This document shows, piece after piece, positions 4,106 to 6,307 of a stretch of DNA of 6,307 nucleotides. A program made the translations under genes and the position numbers. Numbering within the stretch: position 1 is the stretch's first letter; the number at the start of each line of letters is the position of its first letter. This DNA comes from Chloroflexota bacterium. GTDB lineage: Bacteria; Chloroflexota; Anaerolineae; Anaerolineales; Anaerolineaceae. The DNA is taken from contig JAKOSR010000111.1 of assembly GCA_029777225.1 (NCBI GenBank), positions 1 to 6,307 of the forward strand, in the 5' to 3' direction. Below the pieces are notes generated by a model. That model did no database searches. It had not been told where the DNA came from and saw only the letters and a program-made list of their open reading frames with translations.

Positions 4106-6307
4106 CTAATCAGGTACGAGGTAGGCCAGCGCCTGGCTGGAATTGTCATCCATGACGAGGCTCATCGTCCAGTTGGGCCGGAAATCCTTGACGCGGATGA
4201 GGCGCAATTGGCTCAGCAGCGCGCCCTGTGCGTCAATCCACTCGGCGATGTGGTTGGGTGCGCCCTCAAACAGGTCGATATTGAACAAATCCTTGCCGTT
4301 TTGGATGGCCAGAGGGTAAATTTGGCCTTCAATCAGGTCCTGGAAGAAGTGCGTGCCCAGCGAGGGTTCGGTGGCCACGCCGGCAACCAGGCCGGCCACC
4401 TCCACCAGCGCCTTGCTGTTGAAAATGTCAGCGTAGTCCACGTGCACCCCCAGGTCGGGGTTGGATGTTCCCCAGCGCCCCGGCCCAACGCAAATAAAGC
4501 CTTCCTTTTGCAAGGCGGTGTTGGCCCGGCCAATGGCGCGTTCCAGCTGGTGCCGCTCAGCCTCTGAACGGATGCTGAAATAGGCCTCGGCCGGGACATA
4601 CAGGATGTAATTGATTTTATGGATGCTGCCGCCTGAGACCAGGCTGGTGGCGGTGAAGAGTTTGTCCTCCGGCTTAATATGGGTGGGGAGGATATTGACG
4701 CCTTCCTTGATGGTGCTGAGGGGCCGGCATTGGATGAGCGTGATTTCGGGCCGGTATTCGCGCCCCTCGCGCAACAGCCGACCGGTGAATTCCACGTCTA
4801 CCGGGCAGTTGTACTCGCGCTGGAGAGTCTGCAGCATCTCTTTCATCAGGCCCGGGAAAGCGGTCTGCTTCAAAAGCCCTTCAAACGTGACCACCAGGTC
4901 CTCCGGCCGGCCGTCCAGGACGTTGCTGGTCAGGCTCTGCAGGTATCCGCCGGATTCCTGTTGCGCGATAAAGCGCAGCAAAGGCGTGTTTTGGTTGAGC
5001 ACCTGGCGCACCGGTAGCGTGATGAACTGGTTTTGCTCCAGGTCAATCAGGTCGATGTACTGCTGCGAGTAGCGGCGAATGGTTTTAATGGAGCTGGAAG
5101 GGTGCAGGGTCGGGTGGCTGAGCGCGACCAGCTGGGGATAATCGTTGCCCACGCGGTCCACGGCGCGCGTGCCCAGGCCCCAGACGAGCCGAATGAAGCC
5201 GTCCTCAGCGCGGATGGTGGGCGACCAGCGGTACTGGTTGTGGCTGTAGGCCACGCCGGCCATCTGCGGGTAATAATAGTTGCCGTTCGTCTCGCCTTCC
5301 ACCACCTGGATGAGCAGCGCCATGCGCTCGTCGTAATCCAGCAGGCCGCGGCTTTTGCGATAAACCATGGCCGCAGGGTTGAGCGTGGAGGCGTAAATGT
5401 TGGCCATGGCGCTTTGCAGGGCGCGCAGGTTGTCTTCCGGCTTGCCCTGGTTGGGTAAAAAGATGCTGTCATACTTGCCGGCAAAGGCCGTCCCAAAATT
5501 ATCCTCCAACAACGAGGAGGAGCGCACGATTAATGGCCGTTTCCCGGCCATGCTCAGGATGGTCTCCAGGTATTGCAGAGCCGCGGGCGGAAAATCACCC
5601 TTGCGGAACTCGTCCACCAGGTCCGGGTATTCCAGGCGCATTTGCTCTTCGCTTTTGTATTTTTGCTCGTTCCAATGCAACAGGTTGTTGACGGAGATGA
5701 AGTTATAGAACAAATCTGACCCGATATAGAAGGAAATGGGGGTGTGCAGGGCGGAAAGGAGCGCGGGGCTGGCTTTTTCCTTGAGGATGCGCGCGGCCAG
5801 CAGCATACCGGCCGCCTTGCCGCCAACCCGGCCGCTGCCGAGCTTGTGCCTCCGGATTTCGGCCAGGTCCGCGATGGTAAACCAATCCTTGGCGATGTTG
5901 ATATAGGGTAGCTGATCGCTAATCATGCGGCGGATGAGCACCACCTTGATTTCGTGCAGGCGCGCGGCGTAGGGGGTCTGCTCCGCCTGGGAGAGTTTTT
6001 CAATCATCATGCCCTGGTTGAAGAGCAATTCCGTTGGGGCCGTCTCCGGGTTGAACTCCATCAGCACGTCGGTTGGGCTGACGCCGCGCTCGCCAAGAAC
6101 CTGTTGGATGAGCTCGGCCAACTGTTCATAGGAGAAATGCTTGGCAAAATACGAGTCGGTCAGCTGGTTGAGCACCATGGACCGCCGGTATTCCCAGGTC
6201 TCGGCGTCCTCCTCCACGAGGGGCTGGCGGATGCCCTCCCTTTCCTGGGTGTGTACGGCCCTCAGGGAGACCTCCTGCTGGAAAGCGCGCGGTTCTAAAA
6301 AGCCTTG
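4106..6307 (-). CDS. PEP/pyruvate-binding (PPDK_N ATP-grasp) protein lacking the PEP-utiliser domains, 5' end outside the window
   Basis: The frame is open from the window edge to TAG at 4108-4106, 733 residues counted from the first codon in view. A GTG at 6217 could be mistaken for a start, but the frame continues upstream without a stop and has no ribosome site there, so the N-terminus is probably missing. After a helical region, the ATP-grasp domain of pyruvate phosphate dikinases begins with a glycine-rich GGKAAG (162-167). It continues with the RSSSLLEDNFGTAFAGKYDS block (262-281), VWGLGTRAVDR (375-385) and an end segment DVEFTG...LIQCRP (504-529). Neither the phosphohistidine motif (GG-x-T-SH) nor the PEP/pyruvate barrel motifs are present. 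Instead a C-terminal region carries GPGRWGTSNPDLG (608-620) and GTHFFQDL (651-658), which I associate with other PPDK_N-like proteins of unknown role. It is therefore unlikely to be a true PEP synthase. A cytoplasmic ATP-dependent phosphotransferase or sensor is my inference. Confidence 0.85.
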   Translation of the reverse strand, partial: QGFLEPRAFQQEVSLRAVHTQEREGIRQPLVEEDAETWEYRRSMVLNQLTDSYFAKHFSYEQLAELIQQVLGERGVSPTDVLMEFNPETAPTELLFNQGMMIEKLSQAEQTPYAARLHEIKVVLIRRMISDQLPYINIAKDWFTIADLAEIRRHKLGSGRVGGKAAGMLLAARILKEKASPALLSALHTPISFYIGSDLFYNFISVNNLLHWNEQKYKSEEQMRLEYPDLVDEFRKGDFPPAALQYLETILSMAGKRPLIVRSSSLLEDNFGTAFAGKYDSIFLPNQGKPEDNLRALQSAMANIYASTLNPAAMVYRKSRGLLDYDERMALLIQVVEGETNGNYYYPQMAGVAYSHNQYRWSPTIRAEDGFIRLVWGLGTRAVDRVGNDYPQLVALSHPTLHPSSSIKTIRRYSQQYIDLIDLEQNQFITLPVRQVLNQNTPLLRFIAQQESGGYLQSLTSNVLDGRPEDLVVTFEGLLKQTAFPGLMKEMLQTLQREYNCPVDVEFTGRLLREGREYRPEITLIQCRPLSTIKEGVNILPTHIKPEDKLFTATSLVSGGSIHKINYILYVPAEAYFSIRSEAERHQLERAIGRANTALQKEGFICVGPGRWGTSNPDLGVHVDYADIFNSKALVEVAGLVAGVATEPSLGTHFFQDLIEGQIYPLAIQNGKDLFNIDLFEGAPNHIAEWIDAQGALLSQLRLIRVKDFRPNWTMSLVMDDNSSQALAYLVPD

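Noticed and set aside
4430..4450. Third parS site at CACGTG near 4440
   Set aside because: Only the central hexamer is shared; the flanking bases do not match the 16-base site.
5954..6298. Plus-strand 114-residue open frame at the right end
   Set aside because: It is the antisense shadow of the ATP-grasp protein, whose frame is clearly coding across the same bases.

Overview
The window looks like chromosomal DNA from a moderately GC-rich bacterium. I suspect a Chloroflexota (Anaerolineae-like) genome. The clues are a Pro/Thr-rich spacer behind a lipobox, a second secreted protein with the same kind of linker, and a PPDK-type ATP-grasp protein of an unusual family. This assignment is inference and no marker gene here proves it. 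There is no mobile element, CRISPR array or sign of gene decay.

Layout from left to right. The minus strand of 1-761 encodes a secreted NodB-type polysaccharide deacetylase, cut off at its C-terminus by the window edge. A 239-base divergent region follows, with a TATAAT box and a perfect 15-base palindrome at the -35 position. A plus-strand group then runs from 906 to 2390: a doubtful 32-codon ORF joined by an ATGA overlap to a small membrane protein of unknown function, then a metallo-beta-lactamase-fold hydrolase with a complete metal-binding set. Convergent to it, 2460-3674 on the minus strand encodes a lipoprotein with seven Asp-box repeats, probably a beta-propeller.

Upstream of the lipoprotein lies a minus-strand tRNA-Arg with anticodon GCG and a near-consensus sigma-70 promoter. 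Between this tRNA and the next gene is a palindrome-rich stretch holding two 16-base parS centromere sites (4042-4057 and 4078-4093). The rest of the window (4106-6307, minus strand) is a large protein with the ATP-grasp (PPDK_N) domain of pyruvate phosphate dikinase but without the phosphohistidine and PEP-binding domains. Its N-terminus lies outside the window.

The genes do not form one pathway. The deacetylase and the propeller lipoprotein both act outside the membrane. The strongest non-coding signal is the parS pair, which suggests that this locus is bound by ParB and lies in the origin-proximal part of the chromosome. Several promoters sit unusually close to their genes, with predicted leaders of about 0-20 nt. 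I did not find a clearly new multi-gene system.
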